Of a stretch of DNA of 64,000 bases, positions 26,210 through 33,345 are shown one piece after another (position 1 is the stretch's first letter; every line of letters begins with the position of its first letter). The stretch comes from Brevundimonas sp. UBA7506 (lineage in GTDB: Bacteria > Pseudomonadota > Alphaproteobacteria > Caulobacterales > Caulobacteraceae). The position numbers and the translations under genes were made by a program. Under the pieces are notes generated by a model, which worked only from the letters and a program-made list of their open reading frames with translations, did no database searches and had not been told where the DNA came from. The stretch lies in assembly GCF_002479495.1 (NCBI RefSeq), contig NZ_DLNQ01000014.1, forward strand, positions 51,415 to 115,414. The letters run 5' to 3'.

Positions 26210-27700
26210 CTAGGCGCTGTAGCCCTTGCCGCCGTTCGACGGGCGACGACGGGGGCGGCGCTTCATCTCGCCGACCGGCTTGGGCTCGGCCGCCGGTTGG
26301 GCGCGCGGCGACGACTTGGGACGTTCGCCCGCCATCGGATCATAGGCCGCCGCCGGACGCTCGGCGTGGTGGGTGCGGTCGCGGCCGCCCTTGCGCTGGC
26401 GGTGCGGCTGACCGCCGCCCTCCGGCTTGACGCCGTCGCGACGCGGGTTGCGAGGACGATTGCGGCCTTCGCCGCCGCGGCCTTCACGACCTTCGCGCTC
26501 GGGCAGGGTCGCCTTCTTGGCCACGCCCGCCGCCATGATCGAGGCGTCCAGCTGGGCCAGGGCCTTGTCGTTGCGGCGATCCACGGCCGGGATCTTCTGG
26601 CGCGTGACCTTCTCAATGTCCTTCAGCAGCTTCATCTCGTCGCCGGCGACGAAGCTGATGGCGGTGCCGTCCTTGCCCGCGCGGGCCGTACGGCCGATGC
26701 GGTGGACATAGGCTTCCGGCACATAGGGCAGTTCGAAGTTCACCACGTGGGTGACCTTGTCCACGTCGATGCCGCGCGCGGCGATGTCGGTGGCGACCAG
26801 AACGCGCAGCTTGCCGTTCTTGAAGGCTTCCAGGGCGCGCTCACGCTGCGGCTGGCTCTTGTTGCCGTGGATGGCGCCGGCTTCGACGCCGCCGGCTTCC
26901 AGATAGGCCGCGACCTTGTCGGCGCCGTGCTTGGTCTTGGTGAAGACCAGGCAGCGCGTATAGGCGGGGTCGCTGAACAGCTCGGTCAGCAGGGCGCGCT
27001 TGCGGCCCTGTTCGATGTGGATGACCGACTGTTTGATGCGCTCGACCGTGGTCGACTGCGGCGTGACCTGGACCTTGACGGGATCCTTCAGCAGCTCGCC
27101 GGCCAGCTTGCCGATCTCCGACGGCATGGTGGCCGAGAAGAAGAGGTTTTGACGCTTGGCCGGGATGCGGCTGACGATCTGACGGATGGGCTTGATGAAG
27201 CCCAGGTCCAGCATCTGGTCGGCCTCGTCCAGGACGAAGATCTCACAGGTCGACAGGTCCAGGGTCTTTTGCTGGATGTGGTCCAGCAGGCGGCCGGGGG
27301 CGGCCACCAGAACGTCCAGGCCCTGCTGAAGGGCGCGTTCCTGGCCGCCGTACTTCACGCCGCCGAAGATGACGGCGACGCGGAAGCCCAGATGGGCGCC
27401 GTACTGCTTGAAGCTCTCGCCGATCTGGGTGGCCAGTTCGCGCGTCGGGCTCAGGATCAGAGCGCGCGTGGTGCGCGGGCGCGGCGGGATGCGGTTCTCG
27501 GCCAGGCGATGCAGGATCGGCAGGGCGAAGGCGGCCGTCTTGCCGGTGCCGGTCTGGGCGATGCCCAGCAGGTCCTTGCCCGCCATGACGTCGGGAATGG
27601 CCTTGGCCTGGATCGGCGTCGGCTTTTCATAGCCGGTCGCGGCCAGGGCCTGAAGGATGGCCTTGTTCAGGCCCATGGATTCAAAGGTGGTGTTGCTCAC
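26210..27700 (-). CDS. rhlE: DEAD-box RNA helicase RhlE-like
   Basis: This 496-residue ATP-dependent helicase unwinds RNA duplexes and is often linked to ribosome assembly and cold adaptation. The Q motif is GYEKPTPIQ, Walker A is AQTGTGKT (residues 48-55), the DEAD motif is VLDEADQML, SAT is FSATM, and HRIGRTARAGK is motif VI. The C-terminal 90 residues are a low-complexity, Arg/Gly/Pro-rich tail that probably binds RNA. I chose the GTG at 27700 because it gives the usual RhlE start a few residues before FESMGL; an ATG at 27676 is the alternative. A long, structured upstream region may regulate it. Confidence 0.93.
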   Translation of the reverse strand: MSNTTFESMGLNKAILQALAATGYEKPTPIQAKAIPDVMAGKDLLGIAQTGTGKTAAFALPILHRLAENRIPPRPRTTRALILSPTRELATQIGESFKQYGAHLGFRVAVIFGGVKYGGQERALQQGLDVLVAAPGRLLDHIQQKTLDLSTCEIFVLDEADQMLDLGFIKPIRQIVSRIPAKRQNLFFSATMPSEIGKLAGELLKDPVKVQVTPQSTTVERIKQSVIHIEQGRKRALLTELFSDPAYTRCLVFTKTKHGADKVAAYLEAGGVEAGAIHGNKSQPQRERALEAFKNGKLRVLVATDIAARGIDVDKVTHVVNFELPYVPEAYVHRIGRTARAGKDGTAISFVAGDEMKLLKDIEKVTRQKIPAVDRRNDKALAQLDASIMAAGVAKKATLPEREGREGRGGEGRNRPRNPRRDGVKPEGGGQPHRQRKGGRDRTHHAERPAAAYDPMAGERPKSSPRAQPAAEPKPVGEMKRRPRRRPSNGGKGYSA

Positions 27701-28029
27701 GGAGCGTCTTTCGCTTGCGGAAGTGCGCATCCCGCGTGCGTCAGGTCGAGAAGGCGAAGCCTTCTGACCGCACGCAACAAGGAAGACGCACCGCCAGTCC
27801 CGATAGAGCTTCGGAATGAAGCCGTCGGGGTGGATCGGGCGCCGCCCCGCGTGTCCGGACGACGTAATGACTCTGAGGTCTGGCCGGCTGCGTCTGCAAT
27901 CAGGTCTTCGGGGAGGAAGGCCCACACGCGTTGCAGGAAACCGGATACCGCGATTGTGCGGTGCAGCGCAGATGGGCCTCAATAGCGGCCAAGTCAAGGC
28001 GGCGCGGGCGCGGCCTTGATTTTTCAGGC
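27701..28029 (-). promoter_or_regulatory. Long upstream region of rhlE with a hairpin
   Basis: This 329-base gap has no supported gene. Read leftward it holds a strong hairpin at 27734-27775: GCGTGCGTCAG pairs with CTGACCGCACGC (one bulge) and an inner AGAAGG pairs with CCTTCT around CGAAG. A TTGACT box at 27992-27997 (minus strand) could be a -35 for rhlE, but I see no good -10. A second inverted repeat CAAGGC with GCCTTG lies at 27995-28018, just downstream of the SDR stop. Together these suggest a 250-300 base leader. Confidence 0.45.
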
Positions 28030-28785
28030 TCAGGTATGGCCGTTCAGAGCAGCGTAGATCTGTTCGTAGCGCCCGTCGATCTCGGCGCGGCGCAAGGGTT
28101 TGACCCGCTCAACCAGGATCTCGCCGCGCGGGGTTTCGCCGCGCTCGATCAGGCCGATCACCTCGGCCGTATAGTCGGCCAAGGGCATGGAGGCGGGGTT
28201 TTCGGCGTGGCCGGGCATGAGGTCTGTGGCGACCGCCGGCGGGGCCAGTTCCAGCACCTCGACCGAGGCGCCAGCCAGTTGGGTGCGCAGGGACTGGGTC
28301 CAGGAATGGATAGCCGCCTTGGTGGCGTTGTAGGTCGGAGTGGCGGCCAAGGGGATGAAGGCGAGGCCGGAGGTGACCGTGATCACGGTCGAGGCCGGGC
28401 GGCGGCGCAGATGCGGCAGCAGGGCCATGGTCAGCCGGATCGGGCCCAGCAGGTTGGTGGCGATGGTGGTCTCGGCCGTCTCCAGCGAGAAGGGCTCGGC
28501 GGTCAGATCCTCGGGCTGCATGATCCCGGCGTTGTTGACGACGACGTTGAGGTCGGGGTGGTCCCGCACGATCCGGTCGGCGAAGGCGCGGATGGCGGCG
28601 GAGTCTTCCATGTCCAGGGTCGCCCAGGCCATGCCGGGGTTGGCGGCGGCGACGGCCTTCAGCGGCGCCTCACGGCGGCCGGTGATGATGATGCGGTTTC
28701 CGCGCGCGTGCAGGCTTTCGGCCAGGGCGCGGCCGATGCCGCTGCCGCCGCCGGTGATCAGGATGGTGTTGCCGGTGATCTTCAT
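28030..28785 (-). CDS. Short-chain dehydrogenase/reductase (DltE-like)
   Basis: This 251-residue NAD(P)-dependent oxidoreductase is of the classical SDR type. The cofactor motif GGGSGIGRALA lies near residue 12, NNAGIM near residue 83, and the catalytic Tyr and Lys are in YNATKAA. The N-terminal pattern MKITGNTILITGGGSGIGRAL is like DltE-type SDRs. I chose the ATG at 28785 because AGGAG sits just upstream. It is divergent from an HxlR regulator, a pairing common for SDR genes induced by reactive or quinone-like compounds. The substrate is unknown. Confidence 0.88.
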   Translation of the reverse strand: MKITGNTILITGGGSGIGRALAESLHARGNRIIITGRREAPLKAVAAANPGMAWATLDMEDSAAIRAFADRIVRDHPDLNVVVNNAGIMQPEDLTAEPFSLETAETTIATNLLGPIRLTMALLPHLRRRPASTVITVTSGLAFIPLAATPTYNATKAAIHSWTQSLRTQLAGASVEVLELAPPAVATDLMPGHAENPASMPLADYTAEVIGLIERGETPRGEILVERVKPLRRAEIDGRYEQIYAALNGHT

Positions 28786-28849
28786 TTCGGGCTCCTTCGG
28801 TGTGCGCATTCACGCCGGGGCTCAGCTATGGTCTATGCTCTCCGTTAGA

Positions 28850-28876
28850 AAGTAGGCACCAGAAACAGCCATACTT
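28850..28876. promoter_or_regulatory. Candidate HxlR operator
   Basis: AAGTA (28850-28854) and TACTT (28872-28876) are inverted with a 17-base spacer between the divergent SDR and HxlR genes. The arms are only five bases, so this is weak, but HxlR-type regulators often bind AT-containing inverted repeats of this kind. Confidence 0.25.
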
Positions 28877-28897
28877 ACCGGATGGGAAGATTTGGAT

Positions 28898-29308
28898 ATG
28901 ACGCACTATCCGGCCGCGAGAATTTCGTCGCCACATAGCGATGAGCCGGTCGATGCGCGCGTTGAGGCTCTGGTCAACGAGGTCATTGGGCGGGTGGCGG
29001 ACAAGTGGACCATGTTGATCCTGGAGGTGCTGGAGCAGCACGGGGAGCAGCGCTTCACCCGCCTGGGCGAACGGGTCGGCGGCATCAGTCAGAAGATGTT
29101 GACCCAGACCCTCAGGCAGATGGAGCGCGACGGCCTCGTGGTGCGGACCGTGCATCCGGTCATTCCGCCGCGCGTCGAATACCGGCTGACCGATCTTGGC
29201 GTGACCCTGGCCGAAGCCTTCTGCGGGGTCTGGACCTGGGCGGAGAAGAACCTGGATCGTATCGAGGCGGCGAGGCTGGCCTTTGATGAGCGCAAGGCGG
29301 CGGGCTAG
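28898..29308 (+). CDS. HxlR family transcriptional regulator
   Basis: This 136-residue winged helix-turn-helix protein regulates, most likely, the divergent SDR gene. The family core is present: KWTMLILEVLEQHGEQRFTRL, then GISQKMLTQTLRQMERDGLV and RTVHPVIPPRVEYRLTDLG. I used the ATG at 28898; a TTG two codons earlier is possible. HxlR proteins often sense aldehydes or quinones, sometimes by a conserved cysteine; the only cysteine is in FCGVW near residue 108. Its stop overlaps the DUF1345 stop by four bases (CTAG). Confidence 0.92.
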   Translation: MTHYPAARISSPHSDEPVDARVEALVNEVIGRVADKWTMLILEVLEQHGEQRFTRLGERVGGISQKMLTQTLRQMERDGLVVRTVHPVIPPRVEYRLTDLGVTLAEAFCGVWTWAEKNLDRIEAARLAFDERKAAG

Positions 29309-29958
29309 CCCAACAGGCTCACCGCCATATTGACCGCCAGGGCCAGGATCACCGTGTTGAACAGGAAGGCGACCAGGCTGTGCAGCGTGGCGATGCGGCG
29401 CAGCTTCTGGCTGCTGATCTGGATGTCGGCGGTCTGGCTGGCGACGCCGATGATAAGGGCGAAATGCAGGAAGTCCCAGTAGTCGGCGTCGTCCTCGCCG
29501 GGGAAGATCAGTCCCTGGCGGTCGCCCTTTCCCGTGTCGTCGGGCGCGTAGAACTCATGCGCGTAATGCAGGGTGAAGATGACATGTACGAACAGCCAGG
29601 AGAGGGCGATGACGACGATCGAGAAGAAGGCCGCCGCCGCCGACGGCTTGCCGCCGTCGGCCGCCTCCATGACGATGATGAAGACGCTGGCGGCCGCCGC
29701 CAGCAGGCTGAGGGGCAGGACCGCGCCGCCAGCCTGATCCAGTTCGGCGGCGCGCTTGCGAATGGCCTCGACCGAGCGGGCGCGCATCAGTCGCGCGAAG
29801 GTCAGGGCCAGAAAGGCGGCGGCGCCCGCGCCCCATCCCGCCGCGATCCGCGTCGGCCAGTCCCGGACGCCGGGCGTCAGGGCGATGACCGCGCCCAGCA
29901 CCGCCAGCCCCAGCCACAGGGCGGCGTGCAGACGGAACAGGCGGACGATCCAGGTCAT
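29305..29958 (-). CDS. DUF1345 family membrane protein
   Basis: This 217-residue inner-membrane protein of unknown function has about five hydrophobic helices. The family signatures are the DFLHFALIIGVASQTADIQISS block and the final RRIATLHSLVAFLFNTVILALAV, near-canonical for DUF1345. An aspartate-rich loop (GEDDADYWDF) is at about residue 155. No function is established. It is convergent with HxlR and divergent from ku with an 89-base gap. Confidence 0.92.
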   Translation of the reverse strand: MTWIVRLFRLHAALWLGLAVLGAVIALTPGVRDWPTRIAAGWGAGAAAFLALTFARLMRARSVEAIRKRAAELDQAGGAVLPLSLLAAAASVFIIVMEAADGGKPSAAAAFFSIVVIALSWLFVHVIFTLHYAHEFYAPDDTGKGDRQGLIFPGEDDADYWDFLHFALIIGVASQTADIQISSQKLRRIATLHSLVAFLFNTVILALAVNMAVSLLG

Positions 29959-30047
29959 GGACGGATGATTGCGCGGTTCTTCGGCCGGGGCCAGAGGCCT
30001 GAACGAATCCGCGCCGCACCCGTTGAAGCGGGCTGGAGGACCGGATC

Positions 30048-30887
30048 ATGGCCGCGCGACCGACCTGGCAGGGGCATTTGAAGCTGTCGCTGGTGACCTG
30101 TCCCGTCGCCCTCTACACGGCGACCAGCAGCGCCGCCGACGTGCGCTTTCACCTGATCAACCCGGCGACGAACAACCGGATCCGCATGGTGACGACCGAC
30201 CCCGACACCGGACCGGTCGAGCGGTCGGATCTGGTCAAGGGCTATGAAGTCTCCAAGGACGAATACGTCCTATTCGACGAGGCCGACTTCGACAAGGTGA
30301 AGCTGGAAAGCACCAGGACCATCGCCATCGACCAGTTCGTCGACGAGGCCGACATCGACCGTCTCTATTGGGATGACCCCTTCTATGTGGTGCCGGAAAA
30401 GGGCGTCGGGGTTGAAGCCTTCGCCGTGATCCGCGAGGCGATGAAGACGGCGGGCAAGATCGCCCTGGGTCAACTGGTGCTGCGCGGCAAGGAGCGACAA
30501 CTGGCGCTGGAGGTCCACGGCAAGGGACTGGTCGCCTACACCCTGCGCGCCCACGACGAGGTGAAAAACGCCGACGACTTCTTCGACGACATCCCGGAGG
30601 CGAAGGCCGACCCCGACATGGTCGAGATCGCCGCCCGGATCATCGGCCAGAAGGAGGCGGCGTTTGATCCGACCCGCTTCCATGATCGCTACGACGAAGC
30701 CCTGCGCGAGATGATCGCGGCCAAGCAGAAGGGCGGGAAGGGCGTGGTCTCGGCCCCCGAGCCGGACGACACCAATGTCATCGACCTGATGGCGGCGCTA
30801 AAAGCGAGTTTGAAGGGGGCGGCCTCCAAGGCGGCTCCGGCCAAGCCTGCCGCCAGGAAGGCCGCGCCGAAAAAGAAGACCGGCTGA
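30048..30887 (+). CDS. ku: Non-homologous end-joining protein Ku
   Basis: This protein binds double-strand DNA ends and recruits LigD. It has 279 residues, a typical bacterial length. The start RPTWQGHLKLSLVTCPVALY, the core LVKGYEVSKDEYVL and EADIDRLYWDDPFYVVPE, and GKIALGQLVLRGKERQLAL are diagnostic. The C-terminus is lysine- and alanine-rich, as often seen in bacterial Ku tails. GGAGGA precedes the ATG at 30048. LigD is about 2.5 kb to the right on the opposite strand. Its TGA directly abuts the DUF3606 stop. Confidence 0.96.
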   Translation: MAARPTWQGHLKLSLVTCPVALYTATSSAADVRFHLINPATNNRIRMVTTDPDTGPVERSDLVKGYEVSKDEYVLFDEADFDKVKLESTRTIAIDQFVDEADIDRLYWDDPFYVVPEKGVGVEAFAVIREAMKTAGKIALGQLVLRGKERQLALEVHGKGLVAYTLRAHDEVKNADDFFDDIPEAKADPDMVEIAARIIGQKEAAFDPTRFHDRYDEALREMIAAKQKGGKGVVSAPEPDDTNVIDLMAALKASLKGAASKAAPAKPAARKAAPKKKTG

Positions 30888-31070
30888 CTAGCGTTTCTTG
30901 CCCAGTTCGGCGGCGATGTCCTTGGTCATGCGGCCGACTTTGCGGTGGGCGGTGACGATCTGGTCGCGGGTCACGCCCCAGCGCTTCATCCAGTATTCGA
31001 CGGCCTGACGTTCGGACAGGTCCAGCCGGTCCTTGTCGATAAAGCCGCGCTTGTCCTTGAGGCCCGCCAT
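30888..31070 (-). CDS. DUF3606 domain protein
   Basis: This 60-residue basic protein has the DUF3606 pattern DLSERQAVEYWMKRWGVTRDQI and a C-terminal KVGRMTKDIAAEL. The domain is found in many proteobacteria and its function is unknown. AAGGA lies upstream of the ATG. It is convergent with ku with no gap. Small size and position beside ku invite a DNA-related role, but that is only inference. Confidence 0.85.
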   Translation of the reverse strand: MAGLKDKRGFIDKDRLDLSERQAVEYWMKRWGVTRDQIVTAHRKVGRMTKDIAAELGKKR

Positions 31071-31160
31071 GAGGGTGTTCCTTGATCGTAAAGATCAAGC
31101 CTAGCACCAAAGCGGCGAAGCGGCCCCTCCTTCGGATGAAGAAGAGGCCGGTCTTTTGAA

Positions 31161-32345
31161 CTAGCAGCGGGCGGGAGCCGCCGTCGCCTCGCGTGCCTCG
31201 CGCCGGACCAGCAGCAGGACCAGGACCAAACCCGAGGCCGCCATCGCCGCCCCGGCCAGGGCCACGGCCGGATAGCCGAGGTTGAGGCCGATGACCGCGC
31301 CGCCCAGGGCCGCGCCGATGGCGTTGCCCAGGTTGAAGGCGCCGATGTTCATGGCCGAGGCCAGGTTGGGCGCGTCGCTGGCGGCGGTCATGACCCGCAT
31401 CTGCAGCGGCGGCACCAGGGCGAAGCTGGCCACGCCCCACAGGAAGATGACCACGGCGGCGGGCGCCTGCCACGGCATGACGACGGCGAACAGGACCAGC
31501 AGGGCGGCCAGGCTGGCCAGGGTGATGATCAAAGTGCGATCCACCGAACGGTCGGCGAAGCGGCCGCCCAGCCAGTTGCCCACGGTCAGGCCGACGCCAT
31601 AGACGACCAGCATGGCGGTGACGAAGGCGCTGGAGGCCAGGGTCTGTTCCTTCAGGATCGGGGCGATGTAGGTGAAGACGGTGAACATGGCGCTGGAGCC
31701 GATCACGGTCAGGGCCAGGGCCGCCAGCACCGGGCCGCGCTTCAGCACTGCGAGTTCGGCCTTCATGGCGCCGCCGTCGGCCGAGGCCTCGACCCGGCCA
31801 TGCGGCAGGGTCAGGCGCAGGGCGATCATGGCCAGGGCGCCGAGACCGGCGATGCCCCAGAAGGAGGCGCGCCAGCCCAGGGTCTCGCCGGCCCAGGCGG
31901 CCAGGGGCACGCCGGTGATGTTGGCTATGGTCAGACCCATGAACATGGCCGCCACCGCGCCCGCGCGCCGGTTCGGCGCCACCACGCTGGCTGCGACGAT
32001 GGAGCCGACGCCGAAGAAGGCGCCGTGGTTGAACGAGGTCACGACCCGCGCCGCCATCAGGCTCCAGTATTCGGGGGCTATGGCCGACAGCAGGTTGCCC
32101 AGGGTGAAGATTCCCATCAGGCCGATCAGCAGGGTTCGGCGCGGCACGCGGCCGGTGGTCAGGGTCATCAGCGGCGCGCCGATCAGGACCCCGAAGGCGT
32201 AGGCGCTGACCAGCAGACCCGCCGCCGGAATGGAGACGCCCAGGTCGCCGGCGATGACGGGCAGCATGCCCATGGGCGCGAACTCGGTGACGCCGATGCC
32301 GAAGGCGCCGACCGCCAGCGCGAGAAGGGGAGGATTGAGTTTCAT
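31161..32345 (-). CDS. MFS transporter, DHA1-type drug/sugar efflux permease
   Basis: This 394-residue inner-membrane protein has 12 hydrophobic helices. The first helix pair is FGIGVTEFAPMGMLPVIAGD with the DHA1 pattern. The loop 2-3 motif is LTTGRVPRRTLLIGLM, and there is a central NITGVPLAAWAGETLGWRASFW region. The family exports drugs, sugars (AraJ type) or nucleosides. I chose the ATG at 32345; the frame is open upstream, but that part lies over the divergent gene. It is divergent from a LysR regulator, which probably controls it. The substrate is unknown. Confidence 0.9.
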   Translation of the reverse strand: MKLNPPLLALAVGAFGIGVTEFAPMGMLPVIAGDLGVSIPAAGLLVSAYAFGVLIGAPLMTLTTGRVPRRTLLIGLMGIFTLGNLLSAIAPEYWSLMAARVVTSFNHGAFFGVGSIVAASVVAPNRRAGAVAAMFMGLTIANITGVPLAAWAGETLGWRASFWGIAGLGALAMIALRLTLPHGRVEASADGGAMKAELAVLKRGPVLAALALTVIGSSAMFTVFTYIAPILKEQTLASSAFVTAMLVVYGVGLTVGNWLGGRFADRSVDRTLIITLASLAALLVLFAVVMPWQAPAAVVIFLWGVASFALVPPLQMRVMTAASDAPNLASAMNIGAFNLGNAIGAALGGAVIGLNLGYPAVALAGAAMAASGLVLVLLLVRREAREATAAPARC

Positions 32346-32356
32346 AAGAGCGGAGG

Positions 32357-32380
32357 CCTGTCCTGTTTCGAGCGGACAGG
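32357..32380. promoter_or_regulatory. Candidate LysR operator
   Basis: CCTGTCC (32357-32363) and GGACAGG (32374-32380) form a perfect 7-base inverted repeat with a 10-base centre between the divergent MFS and LysR genes. It lies 12 bases upstream of the MFS ATG. The size fits a LysR dimer site, though a hairpin in the MFS leader is the alternative. Confidence 0.45.
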
Positions 32381-32445
32381 TGGCGCGAGCGAGGTGCAGG
32401 GAGTAGGGCTGGGTGAGGTCAAACATCTTTGCTCTGGAGGCACGA

Positions 32446-33345
32446 ATGGCCGACATCGAGGTCAATCGCGCAGGCGAGCTGGCGGTATTCGAGGCGGCGG
32501 CGCGAGCGGGGAGCTTCTCCGGCGCGGCGCGCGCGTTGAAGCTGACGCCCTCGGCCGTCAGTCGCACGGTGGCGCGGACCGAGGCCCGGTTGGGTGTGCG
32601 GCTGGTGATCCGCACCACGCGCAGCCTGACCCTGACGGCGGAGGGCGAGGCCTATCTGCAGGCGGCGCGACGCATCCTGACCGATCTGGACGATGCCGAG
32701 CAGGCCATCGCCGACCAGGGCGCGCCGCGCGGGCGGCTGCGGGTCAGCGTGTCCCAGTCGCACGGGCGTCTGCACGTCGTGCCGCTGCTGGGCGATTTCA
32801 CAGCCCTCTATCCGCACATCCTGGTCGATATCAACCTGACCGACGCGGTGGTGGACATCGCCGCCGGGCAGGCGGACGTGGGCGTCCGTTCGGGCCCCTT
32901 GGAAGACAGCGGCCTGACGGCGAAGAAGATCAGCCAGACACGGCGGGTCATCGTGGCCTCGCCCACCTATCTGGCCCGTCGGGGAACGCCGGTCGTCCCC
33001 GAGGACCTGCACGCCCACAACTGCCTGAATTTCAACTTTCGTCGGGCAGAGCCGGTCTGGCCGTTCGTGCGCGACGGGCATGAATTCCGCCTGACGGTGC
33101 GGGGAAGCCTAGAGGCCAATAATGGTGAAACCCTGGGCCAGCTTGCGGCTGACGGAGTGGGGATCACCCGGGTCGGCGCCTTCAGCGTGGCGGATGACAT
33201 CGCCGCCGGTCGGCTGACCCCCCTGCTGGAGGACTTCAATCCCGGCGATGTGGAGAACACCCACGCCGTTTTCATCGGCGGGCCCAACACCCCGGCGCGG
33301 GTGCGGGTCTTCGTCGACTTCCTGGCCGAGCGTCTGCAGGCCTAG
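32446..33345 (+). CDS. LysR family transcriptional regulator
   Basis: This 299-residue regulator has an N-terminal winged helix (LAVFEAAARAGSFSGAARAL..TPSAVSRTVARTEARLG, about residues 9-45), a linker helix, and a periplasmic-binding-like effector domain from about residue 90. The pattern is of the LysR branch that regulates drug or aromatic efflux. The ATG at 32446 has a clean GGAGG site 6 bases upstream. It probably controls the divergent MFS gene. Its stop overlaps the ligD stop by four bases (CTAG). Confidence 0.93.
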   Translation: MADIEVNRAGELAVFEAAARAGSFSGAARALKLTPSAVSRTVARTEARLGVRLVIRTTRSLTLTAEGEAYLQAARRILTDLDDAEQAIADQGAPRGRLRVSVSQSHGRLHVVPLLGDFTALYPHILVDINLTDAVVDIAAGQADVGVRSGPLEDSGLTAKKISQTRRVIVASPTYLARRGTPVVPEDLHAHNCLNFNFRRAEPVWPFVRDGHEFRLTVRGSLEANNGETLGQLAADGVGITRVGAFSVADDIAAGRLTPLLEDFNPGDVENTHAVFIGGPNTPARVRVFVDFLAERLQA

